A stretch of DNA of 50,806 nucleotides from the NCBI RefSeq assembly GCF_024807655.1, contig NZ_JANUCR010000007.1:1-50806 (forward strand), read 5' to 3'. Below, one piece after another: positions 8,612 to 18,310 of the stretch. The notes beneath the pieces are model-generated. The model searched no databases. It was given only the letters and a program-made list of their open reading frames with translations, and was not told where the DNA came from. A program made the position numbers and the translations under genes. The stretch comes from Methanococcus voltae (GTDB taxonomy: Archaea > AGJL01 > Methanococci > Methanococcales > Methanococcaceae). The stretch's first letter is position 1. Every line of letters begins with the position of its first letter.

Positions 8612-10822
8612 TTATTTAATTTTAAATCCAGACGTTTTTTCGTTTACGTGGTTTGAAATCTTTGACAATTCCTCAGAAGCAGTTCTTATTTCTTCAATAA
8701 TACTATTTAATTCTTCTGTGGAGGCAGTAACTTCCTCAGCGGTTGCAGCAAATTCCTCTGCAATAGCAGTAACTTCCTGTGCGTTTTTCAATGCTGAATC
8801 CGTATTATTTGTAGCATCTTCTGAACCTTGATAAATATTGTCAATTTTTTCACTGGCCTTAATTACACTGTTTTTTATTCCATCAAAGGCTGAATTAACG
8901 TCATCAATTGCTAAAACACCTTGTTTTACTTGAAGTTTACCATTATCTCCTAGTTTTATGGTTTCTTCAATTTTTGAATTAACTCCTTTGACTGTTATAT
9001 TTATATCCTCTACGGATTTCTTAATTTCTTCTGCAAGGTCTTTAATTTCACTTGCTACAACTGCGAAACCTTTACCTGCTTCTCCTGCCCTCGCTGCTTC
9101 AATACTCGCATTAAGTGCTAATAAACCGGTTTGGTCTGCAATATCCTTAATTAATGTAGTTACTTCATTTATTTTCTTACTTTCTGTTCCAAGTTCGCCA
9201 ATCGATTTACTGAGGTTATCAATTACATTTGCAATGTTTTGCATAGTTTCGATTGCATTATTTACTTTATTAATTCCATTGTTCGAATTGTCATTTATTT
9301 CTTCAGCAACTTCGACAGTTTCTTCTGCTGTTTTATTAACCATTTTAGCTTCTTCATAAGTTTCCATAAGTTGGTCAGTAGTACTTTGTAATTTTACAGA
9401 CTGTTCTGATGCTGCATTAGCTACTTGCGAAGCTGCATCTGTTAATTGTTCGGCACTTTCTTCTGCATTTACCAATTGACTTTCAACCAATTCTATTTCA
9501 TTATTTAATACTTCAATATCCTTTCGTAAGTCTGCAATTAATTCACTGATGTTTTTAGTTGCATTATTGAGTGCTTTTTGTAATCCGTTAATATCTTTAC
9601 TTTCGTCGGCATAAACTGTGAAATCGCCTTCTGAAAGTTTTTTAAGAACTTCAGATACTTCCATCACTACATCGGCTAATTTTTCTTTGTCCGTTTCCAT
9701 TAAATTTTTCATTGCACCTACGTTTTCGGCCATTAAATTAAATGAATTGCTCAACTGTTCTAATTCATCACCAGTTTTAACATTTGAACGAATTGAATAG
9801 TCTCCTGCTCCAAATTTCTCGGCAACTTCTTTTAATTTATTTATTGGTCTTGTAATTACCCTACTTGAGTATAGCGATATACCAATACCAAATAATAAAC
9901 CCAAGATTATTATGATGATTATTTCTGTTTTAGTATCATTTAATACTGTTGTTATTTCATCTGTAGGTACTCCAATTCCTAAAGTACCAACTAAATTACC
10001 ATCAACGTCGTATAACGCTTTGTAAGCACAGTAATAACTTTTACCGTCGATATTTAATTCACCAGTATATTTTTCATTTGTTTTTAAATGATTATAAACT
10101 TCAGAGTATATGGTATTACCTAAATTCTGTTTAGTATCCGGTGTAGTGGCAACTCTCGTATCATAAAGTGTTAAAGATGAAGTACTGCCCGTTTCTTGCT
10201 GTAATTTTGAAAGGTAATCTACATCATTGTTTAAAATATCTACCATTACAAAATAACCAATTGTACTTTTGCCATTTTCAGATGTACTAATAATTGGATT
10301 AACTGAAATAATTGCTAAAGCTCCATCAACACTTTGAACTTTGTAATTGCTAAATTTTTCAGCAATATTTCCAGGAACTGCTTCAAAAGCTACTGTTTTT
10401 GAAGATTTTGAGAATTTAGATGTAATACTGTTTATGTTAAAGTCGCTGTTCTGAGCATTCGATACAATTATATTTCCATTTGCATCTGTAATTGCTATTA
10501 ATTCGGCATTTTGAACGTTTCTTATAACATCAATTCTATTTTCTAAACTTTTAGTATCTTTTTCAAGTATTTCTTTCTTTAACCCTGTTGTACTTGATAC
10601 ATATTCTGAAAAATCACCATACTGGGTTAATTCATCATTTAATGATACAACGCCAGAATTTAAAGATAATTCTGCGGATTTATCTAAGCTTTTCGATGCT
10701 AATCCATCAAGTCCATTGATTGAAAACCCACTTATTAAGATTAATGGAATTAATAAGGATATCATCGAAAGAACCAACATTTTATGGCCTAATTTTTTAA
10801 ATAAATTAGTATTTTTTTTCAT
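8612..10822 (-). CDS. Methyl-accepting chemotaxis protein
   Basis: Membrane chemoreceptor of 736 residues that would signal to CheA/CheW and the archaellum. Order: cytoplasmic start and TM1 (about 13-33), an extracellular Cache-like sensor domain (about 40-298) containing [18 protein letters not shown]2 (300-320), HAMP (about 320-372), a second HAMP-like stretch (about 392-425) and a long coiled coil. The signalling tip is [19 protein letters not shown] (about 563-581). Gln/Glu pairs suited to methylation flank it. Start ATG with GAGGT upstream. Chemotaxis partners are outside the window, and the ligand cannot be read from the sequence. Confidence 0.95.
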   Translation of the reverse strand: MKKNTNLFKKLGHKMLVLSMISLLIPLILISGFSINGLDGLASKSLDKSAELSLNSGVVSLNDELTQYGDFSEYVSSTTGLKKEILEKDTKSLENRIDVIRNVQNAELIAITDANGNIIVSNAQNSDFNINSITSKFSKSSKTVAFEAVPGNIAEKFSNYKVQSVDGALAIISVNPIISTSENGKSTIGYFVMVDILNNDVDYLSKLQQETGSTSSLTLYDTRVATTPDTKQNLGNTIYSEVYNHLKTNEKYTGELNIDGKSYYCAYKALYDVDGNLVGTLGIGVPTDEITTVLNDTKTEIIIIIILGLLFGIGISLYSSRVITRPINKLKEVAEKFGAGDYSIRSNVKTGDELEQLSNSFNLMAENVGAMKNLMETDKEKLADVVMEVSEVLKKLSEGDFTVYADESKDINGLQKALNNATKNISELIADLRKDIEVLNNEIELVESQLVNAEESAEQLTDAASQVANAASEQSVKLQSTTDQLMETYEEAKMVNKTAEETVEVAEEINDNSNNGINKVNNAIETMQNIANVIDNLSKSIGELGTESKKINEVTTLIKDIADQTGLLALNASIEAARAGEAGKGFAVVASEIKDLAEEIKKSVEDINITVKGVNSKIEETIKLGDNGKLQVKQGVLAIDDVNSAFDGIKNSVIKASEKIDNIYQGSEDATNNTDSALKNAQEVTAIAEEFAATAEEVTASTEELNSIIEEIRTASEELSKISNHVNEKTSGFKIK

Positions 10823-11420
10823 TATTTACCTCAAATACTGTAATTAAGTAGCTAATTAATAAATAAACATAGATATATTCTTTAAAACTTTTAAAAACTT
10901 TTAAAATAATTTAAATAATTTAAATAATTTAAATAATTTTCAATATTTTAGATGTGGGGGGTAATTATATAATTATATTTTTAGACTTTGATTTGTAATC
11001 CAGTTATATATAATGTGATAATTAATTTCATAATTAATTTTAAAACAATGTTTTATTTCCTATTACAATAAAATTTTGTCTAAATGTTATGTATTATGTC
11101 ATATTATGGGAACAATATTATCTATTATTAATTTAATATATTTAAGTTATTATCCTAAACAAATAGTTAAATTTATATATCCAAGATTTAAACATTTAAT
11201 GTTTTAAATTTTACAATATTGATTAATTAGTTAAGTCAAGCACATTTTTAACTTAAAAAATAATAAATTATTGTGAAAATACGGGCAAAAAATCTATTAA
11301 AAATCATATTTAACTAATATATAAAAATTAACACCTAAAACTTAACAATTAATAATAAAAAAAATAAAAAAATAAAATTATGGAGTTTGAAATAATCATT
11401 TTAATTATTAATTATTTCAA
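10823..11420. other. 598-base gap upstream of the chemoreceptor
   Basis: This gap holds the chemoreceptor promoter side and the 3' flank of rpl14e. It contains four 10-bp tandem units (ATAATTTAAA type) at about 10906-10940 and a short GGGGGG run near 10955. No convincing reading frame or RNA gene was seen. Confidence 0.45.
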
Positions 11421-11654
11421 TTATAATAAACCTGCAGCATCTAAAGCTAATTTAACTTCTTCTGTTGATGCTCCTTTTTCTAACTCAACGGTTTTTTCGG
11501 TAGGTTCAATGTGTTTTAAGTTGCATCTTCTTCTTTTAACGTTTCCGTCAATTACTGCAAAGTTTGCATCTAATACTTCTACAACAACACATGTGTTTCC
11601 TGCTTCTCTACCTAATGTTTTTATACAAATTCTACCTACTTCTATAGCTGACAT
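11421..11654 (-). CDS. rpl14e: Ribosomal protein eL14 (L14e)
   Basis: Large-subunit protein of 77 residues with the KOW-like start AIEVGRICIKTLGREAGNTCVVVEV and KRRRCNLKHIEPTE, typical of short archaeal L14e. GAGGTAAT lies a few bases before the ATG at 11654. It is the last gene of the eL34-cmk-eL14 unit, an order also found in other Methanococcales. A GC-richer structured spacer of about 145 bases separates it from cmk (see the leader entry). Confidence 0.95.
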   Translation of the reverse strand: MSAIEVGRICIKTLGREAGNTCVVVEVLDANFAVIDGNVKRRRCNLKHIEPTEKTVELEKGASTEEVKLALDAAGLL

Positions 11655-11684
11655 AAGTATTACCTCGCCTTATTTTTTGTTAAT

Positions 11685-11746
11685 GTGAACGTCGCCGTTG
11701 CGCACTTCATTCTTGAAATAGGGAAGTATTTAACTTCATTCCGAAG
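11685..11746 (-). promoter_or_regulatory. Structured leader or attenuator-like element before rpl14e
   Basis: On the minus strand, GTG-CGC-AACG-GCGA-CGTT-CAC (11705-11685) can fold into a 3+4 bp stem with a three-base bulge and a GCGA (GNRA) tetraloop, ending about 30 bases before the rpl14e ATG. Upstream, GAAGT-TAAAT-ACTTC (11737-11723) forms a 5-bp stem. Its GAAGT arm could pair instead with CTTC at 11746-11743. The block is markedly more GC-rich than its surroundings. A leader role is inferred. Confidence 0.4.
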
Positions 11747-11799
11747 GGTAATAATGATAACTAATTGTATACATAATAAATCTTAGTATTAACTCTTAG

Positions 11800-12336
11800 T
11801 TATTGAATTTTATTACCGATTGCATAATCAATGAGATTAAATACCCCGTCGATATCCCATTTGGATGATTCGATAATTATATCATAAATTGATAAATCAT
11901 CAATATTTATATCGTATATTTCATTATATCGTTTTTTCTCAGAGTTTTCCCTAAGAATCATCTCGTCCATCGCTTTTTCGATGCCTTCGTTTTCTCGCAA
12001 ACTTATTCTTTTGCATCTAACCATTGGGTCTGCTTTCAACCAGATGCTTAAATCCGCTTTGATATTATTCTTTTCAAGCATCCAACCTGCCAATCTTCCT
12101 TCGAGGACTATACTACCTTTTTTAGCACATTCAATTTGCCTACGGTCAATTTCGTAATCTACTTTATCATTAGCTTCAGCATATTCGCTGAACTCTTTTA
12201 AAGTCATATTATTTTCTTTGGCCATATCTCTGAATATAAAACCTGCACAAACGTGGTTTAGGCCGTATTTTTCAGAGATTAATCTGGCAATTGTAGTTGT
12301 TCCAGTTCCAGGTAGTCCTCCAATGGTTATAATCAT
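11800..12336 (-). CDS. cmk: Cytidylate kinase
   Basis: Phosphorylates CMP and dCMP. The protein (178 residues from the preferred start) opens with the P-loop [17 protein letters not shown] and has RxAGW (EGRLAGWML) and an Arg-rich lid ([11 protein letters not shown]), as in archaeal Cmk. Two ATGs are adjacent at 12339 and 12336. The second gives better spacing from AGGTG and matches the usual MIITIGG start. The gene sits 12 bases after rpl34e in a translation operon, a common placement in methanococci. Confidence 0.93.
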   Translation of the reverse strand: MIITIGGLPGTGTTTIARLISEKYGLNHVCAGFIFRDMAKENNMTLKEFSEYAEANDKVDYEIDRRQIECAKKGSIVLEGRLAGWMLEKNNIKADLSIWLKADPMVRCKRISLRENEGIEKAMDEMILRENSEKKRYNEIYDINIDDLSIYDIIIESSKWDIDGVFNLIDYAIGNKIQ

Positions 12337-12348
12337 CATAGCACCTAA

Positions 12349-12615
12349 TTAAAAGTTTCTTGCTTTTTCGACCATCATTTTCTTAACACACGCTGGGCAT
12401 AAGTGTCCACCGAATGCTCTTTCAGGTCTTTTTTCGGTTTTTGCTAATTTTGATAGTTCTGCAATTCTGCCGTTTGGCACACCGTTTAAAACAGCACCGC
12501 AAGCACCACACTTAGCTACACCTTGTTTTTTTCTTCTGTAGTGAGCTGTGTTTCCTTTGGTTACTCTTTTACAGGTTTTTTTCATTGAGCCAGATTTATA
12601 TCTTGGGGCAGGCAT
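12349..12615 (-). CDS. rpl34e: Ribosomal protein eL34 (L34e)
   Basis: Large-subunit protein of 88 residues, starting MPAPRYKSGSMKK and carrying two CxxC pairs (CGAC near residues 36-39 and CPAC near 73-76) that form a zinc site. GGAGGTAATAAT precedes the ATG at 12615. It is the first gene of the operon with cmk and rpl14e. A clear TATA box lies about 115 bases upstream. Confidence 0.96.
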   Translation of the reverse strand: MPAPRYKSGSMKKTCKRVTKGNTAHYRRKKQGVAKCGACGAVLNGVPNGRIAELSKLAKTEKRPERAFGGHLCPACVKKMMVEKARNF

Positions 12616-12727
12616 ATTATTACCTCCACTTGTTTCTTATTCTTGTTTCTTATTCGTATTTATGTTGGGATATTCATCCATCGGTACAGGGTAATTGTAA
12701 TTTGTACCTATAACTCTTTAATTATAT

Positions 12728-12750
12728 ATTTCATATATAAAAAGGTTTCC
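12728..12750 (-). promoter_or_regulatory. TATA/BRE promoter of the rpl34e operon
   Basis: The minus strand reads GGAAACC-TTTTTATATATGA, a good BRE plus TATA arrangement. It predicts a transcription start near 12712 and a leader of about 95 bases. Confidence 0.5.
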
Positions 12751-12880
12751 ACGCATTTTTAATAATACGAATAATATTTGATTAATTATTTAAAAAAAGT
12801 AAGATATTATACAAAATGTACAAAATACTAAAAAATAAGTATTTATCAATTAGTTAATGGACATTTAATAATTATTTATT

Positions 12881-12924
12881 ATTCTTTAATAATTCTTTAA
12901 TAATTCTTTAATAATTCTTTAATA
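12881..12924. repeat. Four tandem 11-bp repeats
   Basis: The unit ATTCTTTAATA repeats four times, followed by TTATTATTATT runs, just past the ehbN stop. The surrounding 337-base gap (12616-12952) otherwise holds only the rpl34e promoter. On the minus strand the tract is A-rich, so it is not an obvious U-tract terminator for ehbN. Confidence 0.75.
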
Positions 12925-12952
12925 ATTAATTATTATTATTATTATTATTTAT

Positions 12953-14098
12953 TTAAATTTTTTTAGAATATGTATTGTAGTCTTCTTTTAATATTGATAA
13001 CCTATCGGTACACGTGAAACAAGGGTCGCAACTTGCAATAATAAGCTCTGCATCGCTAACGTGGTATCCCCTAACGATTTCTTCCATAGCACCTAAGTTT
13101 GTAGCCGTAGGAGTTCTTATTCTTGCGTGTCTTACCCTTCCGTCTGCATCTACACCATATGAATAGTATTGTTGACCTCTTTGAGCTTCCGTATAACATT
13201 CAATTGGTTTAAATTCTTCTAATTCATAGTTTGAATTGTAAATTTCAGGGCTTAAGCTTTTATCGGTTAAAAAGCCTATTGCTTGTCTTATTATTTTAAT
13301 ACTTTCGAGAATTTCGAATCCTCGAACTGCAATTCTTGATAATACGTCGCAACCATCGAATAATATTTCGTCAAATTCATATACGTCATACTCTGGAACC
13401 CATCCCATTTTACGCATATCTGATTTTACATTACTACCTCGTGCAGTTGGACCGACAGCGTGGAATTTAGCCGCAGTTTTTCGGTCAAGTACTCCCACGT
13501 CTTTCATTCTGGAAACTAATAACGGGTCGTTTAAAACTCTGTCTATTATGGCAGATATGTTTTCTTCGTATTCGTCTAATTTTGGGAGTATTTTCCTACA
13601 TTGTTCTTCAGTTATATCACAACGAGGTCTAATTCCCCCAATTATCGGGCAAGAGTAATGAACCCTACTACCAGATATTTCGAAGAATATTTGCATTACT
13701 GGTTCTCTTGTCATAAAACATCGCATAGACATTGTTTCGTGCCCCAATATTTCAAAAGCGTGACCGAACAATAATGTGTGCGAGTGTAAACGTTCTAATT
13801 CTTCAATAATGACCCTAATATGCTGTGCTCTTTCAGGTACGTATATTTTGCTTGCAATTTCTGTAAGTCTGACTGAACTCCAAAGGTGGATATGTGAGCA
13901 AATACCACATATTTTTTCAGTTAATATACAAGCTTTTTCCACAGGTAAACCTTCCATTAATCTTTCAATACCTCTGTGGTTAACACCAATTGTTAATTCA
14001 GCGTCTTTTATTATCTCATCATCTATAAAAAGCCTTAATCTGTGTGGTTCTAACATTGTAGAGTGCACTGGTCCGATTGCTATTTCTCCTTCATACAT
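12953..14098 (-). CDS. ehbN: Energy-converting [NiFe] hydrogenase large subunit (Ehb-like)
   Basis: Catalytic subunit of a membrane-bound group 4 hydrogenase coupling H2 and ferredoxin to ion flow. The 381-residue protein keeps both nickel-binding pairs: ICGIC (Cys64, Cys67) and DPCFTC (Cys360, Cys363). Only 18 residues follow the last Cys, and Arg takes the place of the His found in group 1 enzymes. Eha genes form one large cluster in methanococci, whereas ehb genes are scattered. This gene has no hydrogenase neighbours, so it is most likely EhbN. That symbol rests on context; the large-subunit call is firm. Confidence 0.85.
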   Translation of the reverse strand: MYEGEIAIGPVHSTMLEPHRLRLFIDDEIIKDAELTIGVNHRGIERLMEGLPVEKACILTEKICGICSHIHLWSSVRLTEIASKIYVPERAQHIRVIIEELERLHSHTLLFGHAFEILGHETMSMRCFMTREPVMQIFFEISGSRVHYSCPIIGGIRPRCDITEEQCRKILPKLDEYEENISAIIDRVLNDPLLVSRMKDVGVLDRKTAAKFHAVGPTARGSNVKSDMRKMGWVPEYDVYEFDEILFDGCDVLSRIAVRGFEILESIKIIRQAIGFLTDKSLSPEIYNSNYELEEFKPIECYTEAQRGQQYYSYGVDADGRVRHARIRTPTATNLGAMEEIVRGYHVSDAELIIASCDPCFTCTDRLSILKEDYNTYSKKI

Positions 14099-14438
14099 AC
14101 GACTTCACGATTCCTTATTTTTAACTTATTTTAATATTAAATAATCTATATTTGATATAAATAACAACTAACATTATTAATCATTAAAATTTAACAAATA
14201 TGATGTTTCTATTAATATAAATAATAATTGTAAATCTATTTATTTGAATATATAATACATATTATCATTTATTTAATATAACTTTAAAAAATTTAAGATA
14301 ACTTTAATAAGTAGTAATTCCATAATTGATATTATTATAATTATTCCATAACGTTGTTGAAAAATATTGTTATCTTATCATATAAAATCATATTGCACGG
14401 AATTTAAAATTATATTTATAATTTAGAAAGGTTATAAA
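14099..14438. other. Divergent promoter region ehbN / ABC gene
   Basis: AT-rich 340-base gap. A TATA-like TTTATATC on the minus strand (about 14152-14160) could serve ehbN. ATATAAAAT on the plus strand (about 14379-14387) could serve the ABC gene. Nothing else was recognised. Confidence 0.4.
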
Positions 14439-15656
14439 ATGTTAAAAACGGAAAATTTAACTGTAGGATATGCTAATTCAGAAGTATTAACAAATGTTAA
14501 CTTAAATGTTCACAAAAATGAAATATTATGTATTATAGGACCTAACGGGGCAGGAAAATCCACTTTATTAAAAACTATTGCAACATATTTAACTCCTAAA
14601 AAAGGAGCAGTTTATATAAACAGTAATAAAATCCATAATTTAAAACCCGCTCAGCTTGCAAAGGAAATGGCGGTAGTCTTAACAGACAGAATTAACCCGG
14701 CAAATATGACAGGTTATGACGTAATTTCAATAGGTAGACACCCATACACTGGTTTATTGGGTAGATTAAGCAAAAAAGACAAAGAAATAATATTGCACAG
14801 TGCGGAATTAGTAAATGCAACAAAATTACTTGAAAAAAATTTCTTTGAAATGAGTGATGGAGAACGTCAAAAAATAATGATTGCAAGAGCACTTGCTCAA
14901 GAGCCTGAAATATTGATACTTGACGAACCTACAAGTTTTTTAGATGCAAACCATAAAATAGAACTTACATTATTGCTTAGAAAATTATCTAAAAAAGATA
15001 TTGCGATTATTGTCACATTGCACGACATAGAGCTTGCCTTAAGAATTGCTGATAAAATGGCACTCGTAAAAGATAATAAAATACTTGCTTATGGATATCC
15101 TGAAGATATTATGACCTCTGAGACGGTTAACTACCTTTATGGGTTAACTGAGGCAAACTATAACGAGCAAATCGGATATTTCGAGTTAAAAAATACAAAT
15201 AAAGTAAAATTAAATGCAGATTTTAATGCAGATTTGAATGTAAATTTAGATAAAGATATAAATTTAAATGACGATTTGGAATCACAAATAAGTGCCCCTA
15301 CGCCTAAAAAAGTGTTTATAACTTGTGGTGGAGGAACTGGTGCAAAAGCTTTGAGATATTTCAAGAAAAATGGTTATGACATTACTGTGGGCATATTACA
15401 CGAAAATGACATCGATTATGCAATTTCTAAGACTATGGAAATAAACATTATTTCTGAAAAATCATTCTCAAATATAGAAAATGAAACTTTTGAAAATGCG
15501 AAAAATGAATTATCAAAATGCGACATATTTGTATATTCTAATTTCCCCGTAGGCGAAATTAACCAAAAGAATAATGAATTAGTCGAATTTGCAAAATCTA
15601 ACGACATTAAACTTGTACAATTTGATGGTTCGATAGATTCATTACAAAATTTATAA
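14439..15656 (+). CDS. FecE/BtuD-type ABC ATPase with extra C-terminal domain
   Basis: ATPase of an iron-siderophore or cobalamin type importer, 405 residues. Walker [10 protein letters not shown] (34-42), signature MSDGERQ (138-144), Walker B ILILDEP (158-164) and switch His195 are present. The Q-loop glutamine position reads VLTDR, as in some FecE relatives. Residues about 243-290 are an Asn/Asp-rich repeated linker. Residues about 290-405 form a separate domain beginning KKVFITCGGGTGAKALRYF, which looks Rossmann-like and has no function I can name. Most FecE ATPases end near 250-260 residues. No permease or binding-protein gene is adjacent. Confidence 0.85.
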   Translation: MLKTENLTVGYANSEVLTNVNLNVHKNEILCIIGPNGAGKSTLLKTIATYLTPKKGAVYINSNKIHNLKPAQLAKEMAVVLTDRINPANMTGYDVISIGRHPYTGLLGRLSKKDKEIILHSAELVNATKLLEKNFFEMSDGERQKIMIARALAQEPEILILDEPTSFLDANHKIELTLLLRKLSKKDIAIIVTLHDIELALRIADKMALVKDNKILAYGYPEDIMTSETVNYLYGLTEANYNEQIGYFELKNTNKVKLNADFNADLNVNLDKDINLNDDLESQISAPTPKKVFITCGGGTGAKALRYFKKNGYDITVGILHENDIDYAISKTMEINIISEKSFSNIENETFENAKNELSKCDIFVYSNFPVGEINQKNNELVEFAKSNDIKLVQFDGSIDSLQNL

Positions 15657-15664
15657 AAATAGAA

Positions 15665-15722
15665 TTTTTATATTATTTTATTATTTTATTATTATATTAT
15701 ATTTTATTTTATTTTATTTTTA
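15665..15722 (+). terminator. T-rich 3' tract after the ABC gene
   Basis: TTTTATTATTTTATTATT-type sequence starts a few bases after the ABC stop codon and runs up to the end of the convergent membrane-protein gene. It fits a U-tract terminator on the plus strand. Confidence 0.4.
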
Positions 15723-15729
15723 GTTATAT

Positions 15730-16092
15730 CTATTTTAATGGCTTTTTTTGGAAATCTACTTCAATATAGTATTTTTTCATTCGATACGAGTAAATCCCAA
15801 TTAATAAGATAGTAATACCAACAGCAATGGCATAAATCACCCAATTATCTCGTATTAATTGTTCTCCATTATAACTATCTGGTAAAAAACCCGTAGGAAT
15901 GGTTACTCCAATTACAAACACTGCCATTAACAAATATATTACTTTATCTATCGTTTTTAGGTTTTTACTTTTAAATGCACAGTATAACCCATTTAAAATT
16001 AATGATATGATAATTAAATAACCAAGTGGCTTGTAAAATAGCCATACTATTATCCCAATTATCAATATTTTAGTGGTATTTGCCAAACCCAT
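15730..16092 (-). CDS. Small hypothetical membrane protein
   Basis: I do not recognise this 120-residue protein. It has four likely membrane segments (about 8-24, 24-40, 51-67 and 84-104) and a positively charged C-terminal tail (YRMKKYYIEVDFQKKPLK). The ATG at 16092 follows a GGGGGG run that can act as RBS. It is convergent with the ABC gene and downstream of dut on the same strand, separated by a U-rich spacer. Nothing in the context gives a function. Confidence 0.7.
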   Translation of the reverse strand: MGLANTTKILIIGIIVWLFYKPLGYLIIISLILNGLYCAFKSKNLKTIDKVIYLLMAVFVIGVTIPTGFLPDSYNGEQLIRDNWVIYAIAVGITILLIGIYSYRMKKYYIEVDFQKKPLK

Positions 16093-16189
16093 TGTAAAAC
16101 CCCCCGTTATTTTATATAAAACACTGTTTATAGATATAATAATTTTATCTATTTTATATAATATAAATTTAACAACATATTTTAAGAAT

Positions 16190-16309
16190 AGAAAATAAAA
16201 ATAATAATAAAATAATAATAAAATAATAATAAAATAATAATAAAATAATATAAAAATAATATAAAAATAATAAAAAACAAAAAATATATAAAATTATAAA
16301 ATAAAATAT
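16190..16309 (-). terminator. U-rich tract after dut
   Basis: On the minus strand this is TTATTATTTTATTATTATT-type sequence directly after the dut stop. On the plus strand it is a nearly perfect AATAATAAA microsatellite. It fits a U-tract terminator. Confidence 0.45.
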
Positions 16310-16777
16310 TTATTCTTTGTAAATTCCTTCATAAGTCCCGTTTGAGTCTTTTGTAGCGATAAATACAACTTGTGCAATTCTTGCATACTTTTTAATCCTT
16401 AATGGGTTTATTACGTGTAATGCGTAAGCTGGAAAACCCACATAACCAGGGTCGTGAACTGCTGTGTAGAGTGTTGCACCCATTCTAATTAATGTACTTC
16501 TCGGGTATGCAAAACCCGCCATATTTTCAGGTATACTCATTTTATCGGCTACCTTAACGATATAAATACCCGGTTCTAAATCTATGTATTCATCTTTTTC
16601 TGAATCGAATATTTTTATATATTCAGGCAATATTCTGTCTTTGTTTGAATAATCTATACATCCGGTGCCTTTTAATTTGGAAATAGAACCAACTTTTAAG
16701 TCAATACCACACTGTTGGATTTGTTTTTCATCTAATTCTTCAAAAAACTCTTTTGATATGTTTGCGCCCATTATCAT
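16310..16777 (-). CDS. dut: dUTP diphosphatase (dCTP deaminase/dUTPase superfamily)
   Basis: Hydrolyses dUTP to dUMP, keeping uracil out of DNA and feeding dTMP synthesis. The 155-residue protein shows QCGIDLKVG (22-30), YPRSTLIRMG (91-100), VHDPGYVGFPAYALHVINP (107-125), ARIAQVVFI (132-140) and the final YEGIYKE. These match dUTPase motifs and the short archaeal dUTPase group that looks like a trimmed dCTP deaminase. The length is too short for the roughly 200-residue bifunctional deaminase. Starts at 16777 and 16771 (M-I-M) are both possible; AAGGT lies upstream. Confidence 0.85.
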   Translation of the reverse strand: MIMGANISKEFFEELDEKQIQQCGIDLKVGSISKLKGTGCIDYSNKDRILPEYIKIFDSEKDEYIDLEPGIYIVKVADKMSIPENMAGFAYPRSTLIRMGATLYTAVHDPGYVGFPAYALHVINPLRIKKYARIAQVVFIATKDSNGTYEGIYKE

Positions 16778-17012
16778 AGTGTATACCTTGTTTTTATTTT
16801 TAATTTAGTTTTTATTAACTTAATTTTATTAATTTTAGTAATTCTATTTAAATTTAATTATTTAATTTATCGTTTATTTTTACTATTATCTTATATTTAT
16901 TTTACATTTAGTTTACATTTATTTTACATTTATTTTTTAGTTATTATTAAACTATTTATTAACCAAATTATAAAATAATATACATAGTATTTAATATTAA
17001 AAGGGTGGTTTT

Positions 17013-17615
17013 TTGAAGATTTTAGGCATTAGTGGAAGTCCAAGACTGGAAAGTACTGATTTTGCGGTTAATTATGCGCTAAATTACCTTTCTGAAAAAT
17101 GTAAATCTGACGGAATAGATTGCGAAACTAAATATATTACTGTAGCAAGGAAAGAATTAAAGTTTTGTATACATTGCGACCATTGCATAAGAAAAAAACA
17201 GGGGTGTGTACATAAAGATAGTATGCAAGAAGTCTATGAAGCTTTACAATGGGCAGATGGCATAATTATGGGTACGCCGTGTTATAATGGCAACGTTTCA
17301 GGGCAGTTAAAAACAGTTATGGACAGATGTAGGGCTTTATTTGCTATGGAACTTAACGCAATACGTGATAAATATGGAATGGGCATTTCAGTAGGTGGCG
17401 ATAGGAATGGAGGTCAAGAAGTGGCTTTAAAAACAATTCACGATTTTTATATACTAAATGGGGCTTTACCCGTTAGTGGCGGTTCTTTTGGCTCTAATTT
17501 AGGCGCTACGTTTTGGTCTCGTGATTTAGGAAGGGAAGGCGTTGAAAATGACACCGAGGGCATAAGAGTTTTAAAGAGAACACTTAATAAATTTTATAAA
17601 GAATTAAATAAATAA
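17013..17615 (+). CDS. isf: Iron-sulfur flavoprotein (Isf family)
   Basis: FMN and [4Fe-4S] electron carrier of 200 residues. The flavodoxin-like start KILGISGSPR binds FMN, and Cys52, Cys55, Cys58 and Cys65 give the compact CX2CX2CX6C cluster motif of Isf. GTPCYNGNVSGQLKTVMDR is the second FMN-contact region. The start codon is TTG with GGGTGG five bases upstream. An AfpA-type flavoprotein follows 113 bases downstream, so the two may form one redox unit. A 30-bp tandem duplication covers the last codons and the stop. Confidence 0.88.
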   Translation: MKILGISGSPRLESTDFAVNYALNYLSEKCKSDGIDCETKYITVARKELKFCIHCDHCIRKKQGCVHKDSMQEVYEALQWADGIIMGTPCYNGNVSGQLKTVMDRCRALFAMELNAIRDKYGMGISVGGDRNGGQEVALKTIHDFYILNGALPVSGGSFGSNLGATFWSRDLGREGVENDTEGIRVLKRTLNKFYKELNK

Positions 17616-17660
17616 GAAGTATATAAATAGGAATTAAATAAATAAGAAGTATGTAAATAG
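17601..17660. repeat. 30-bp tandem duplication across the isf stop codon
   Basis: Positions 17601-17630 and 17631-17660 match at 29 of 30 bases (one A/G change). The first copy contains the last codons and TAA of the isf gene. The second copy is untranslated. Confidence 0.92.
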
Positions 17661-17728
17661 AGATAAAATATGATATATACTAAATATAATAGATAAACAT
17701 ACAAAAATAATGTTGTAAAAGTGATATG

Positions 17729-18310
17729 ATGGTTAGAATTGCATGGGGCATTACAGGCTGTGGAGACAAGATTGAAGAAATTGTGAGAACTATGATTGAA
17801 TTAAAAGACGAATATCCAAGTCTTGAAGTACACGTATACTATTCTCAAAATGCAAGAATGGTTTTGAACCTTTATAATTTGATTGATTTGTTAAAAGAAA
17901 ACTTTGAAAAAGTATTGCCTGAAGCAAATTCAAATGCTCCATTTTTACCAGGTAAATTACAAACTGGCAAGTATGATGCTTTTTTAGTAGCTCCGGTAAC
18001 CGCAAATTCTACTGCAAAAATAGCATACGGTATTGCAGATACATTAATCACCAATTCGGTTGCCCAGGGTGCTAAAGCAAGAGTTCCTATATATATGTAC
18101 CCACCAGACAATAGATTAGGGGAAATAGACACAATAATCCCTGATGGGAGGGCCATAACATTACATCTCCGGGATGTGGATTATAAAAATGTAGAAACCA
18201 TCAAAAAGATGGAAGAAATAGAAGTTTTGGATTCTGTGGGCGAAATAAAACCTGCTTTAAAAGAATTATTTGATAAATTAGAATCTAATAATAACGAAAC
18301 CAATGAATAA
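17729..18310 (+). CDS. afpA: Archaeoflavoprotein AfpA
   Basis: FMN-binding protein of the Cys-decarboxylase-like flavoprotein fold, 193 residues from the preferred start. WGITGCGDKI near the N-terminus and APVTANSTAKIAYGIADTLITN (about 89-110) are typical of archaeal AfpA, a ferredoxin-linked flavoprotein. Two ATGs occur at 17726 and 17729. The second is better spaced from GTGAT. It sits behind the Isf gene and ahead of sufCB, so the context is electron transfer and Fe-S metabolism. Its physiological partner is not shown by the sequence. Confidence 0.85.
   Translation: MVRIAWGITGCGDKIEEIVRTMIELKDEYPSLEVHVYYSQNARMVLNLYNLIDLLKENFEKVLPEANSNAPFLPGKLQTGKYDAFLVAPVTANSTAKIAYGIADTLITNSVAQGAKARVPIYMYPPDNRLGEIDTIIPDGRAITLHLRDVDYKNVETIKKMEEIEVLDSVGEIKPALKELFDKLESNNNETNE

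Noticed and set aside
11380-11688. Open frame opposite rpl14e
   Set aside because: It is fully antisense to a conserved ribosomal gene, with no RBS and Ser/Thr/Leu composition typical of shadow frames.
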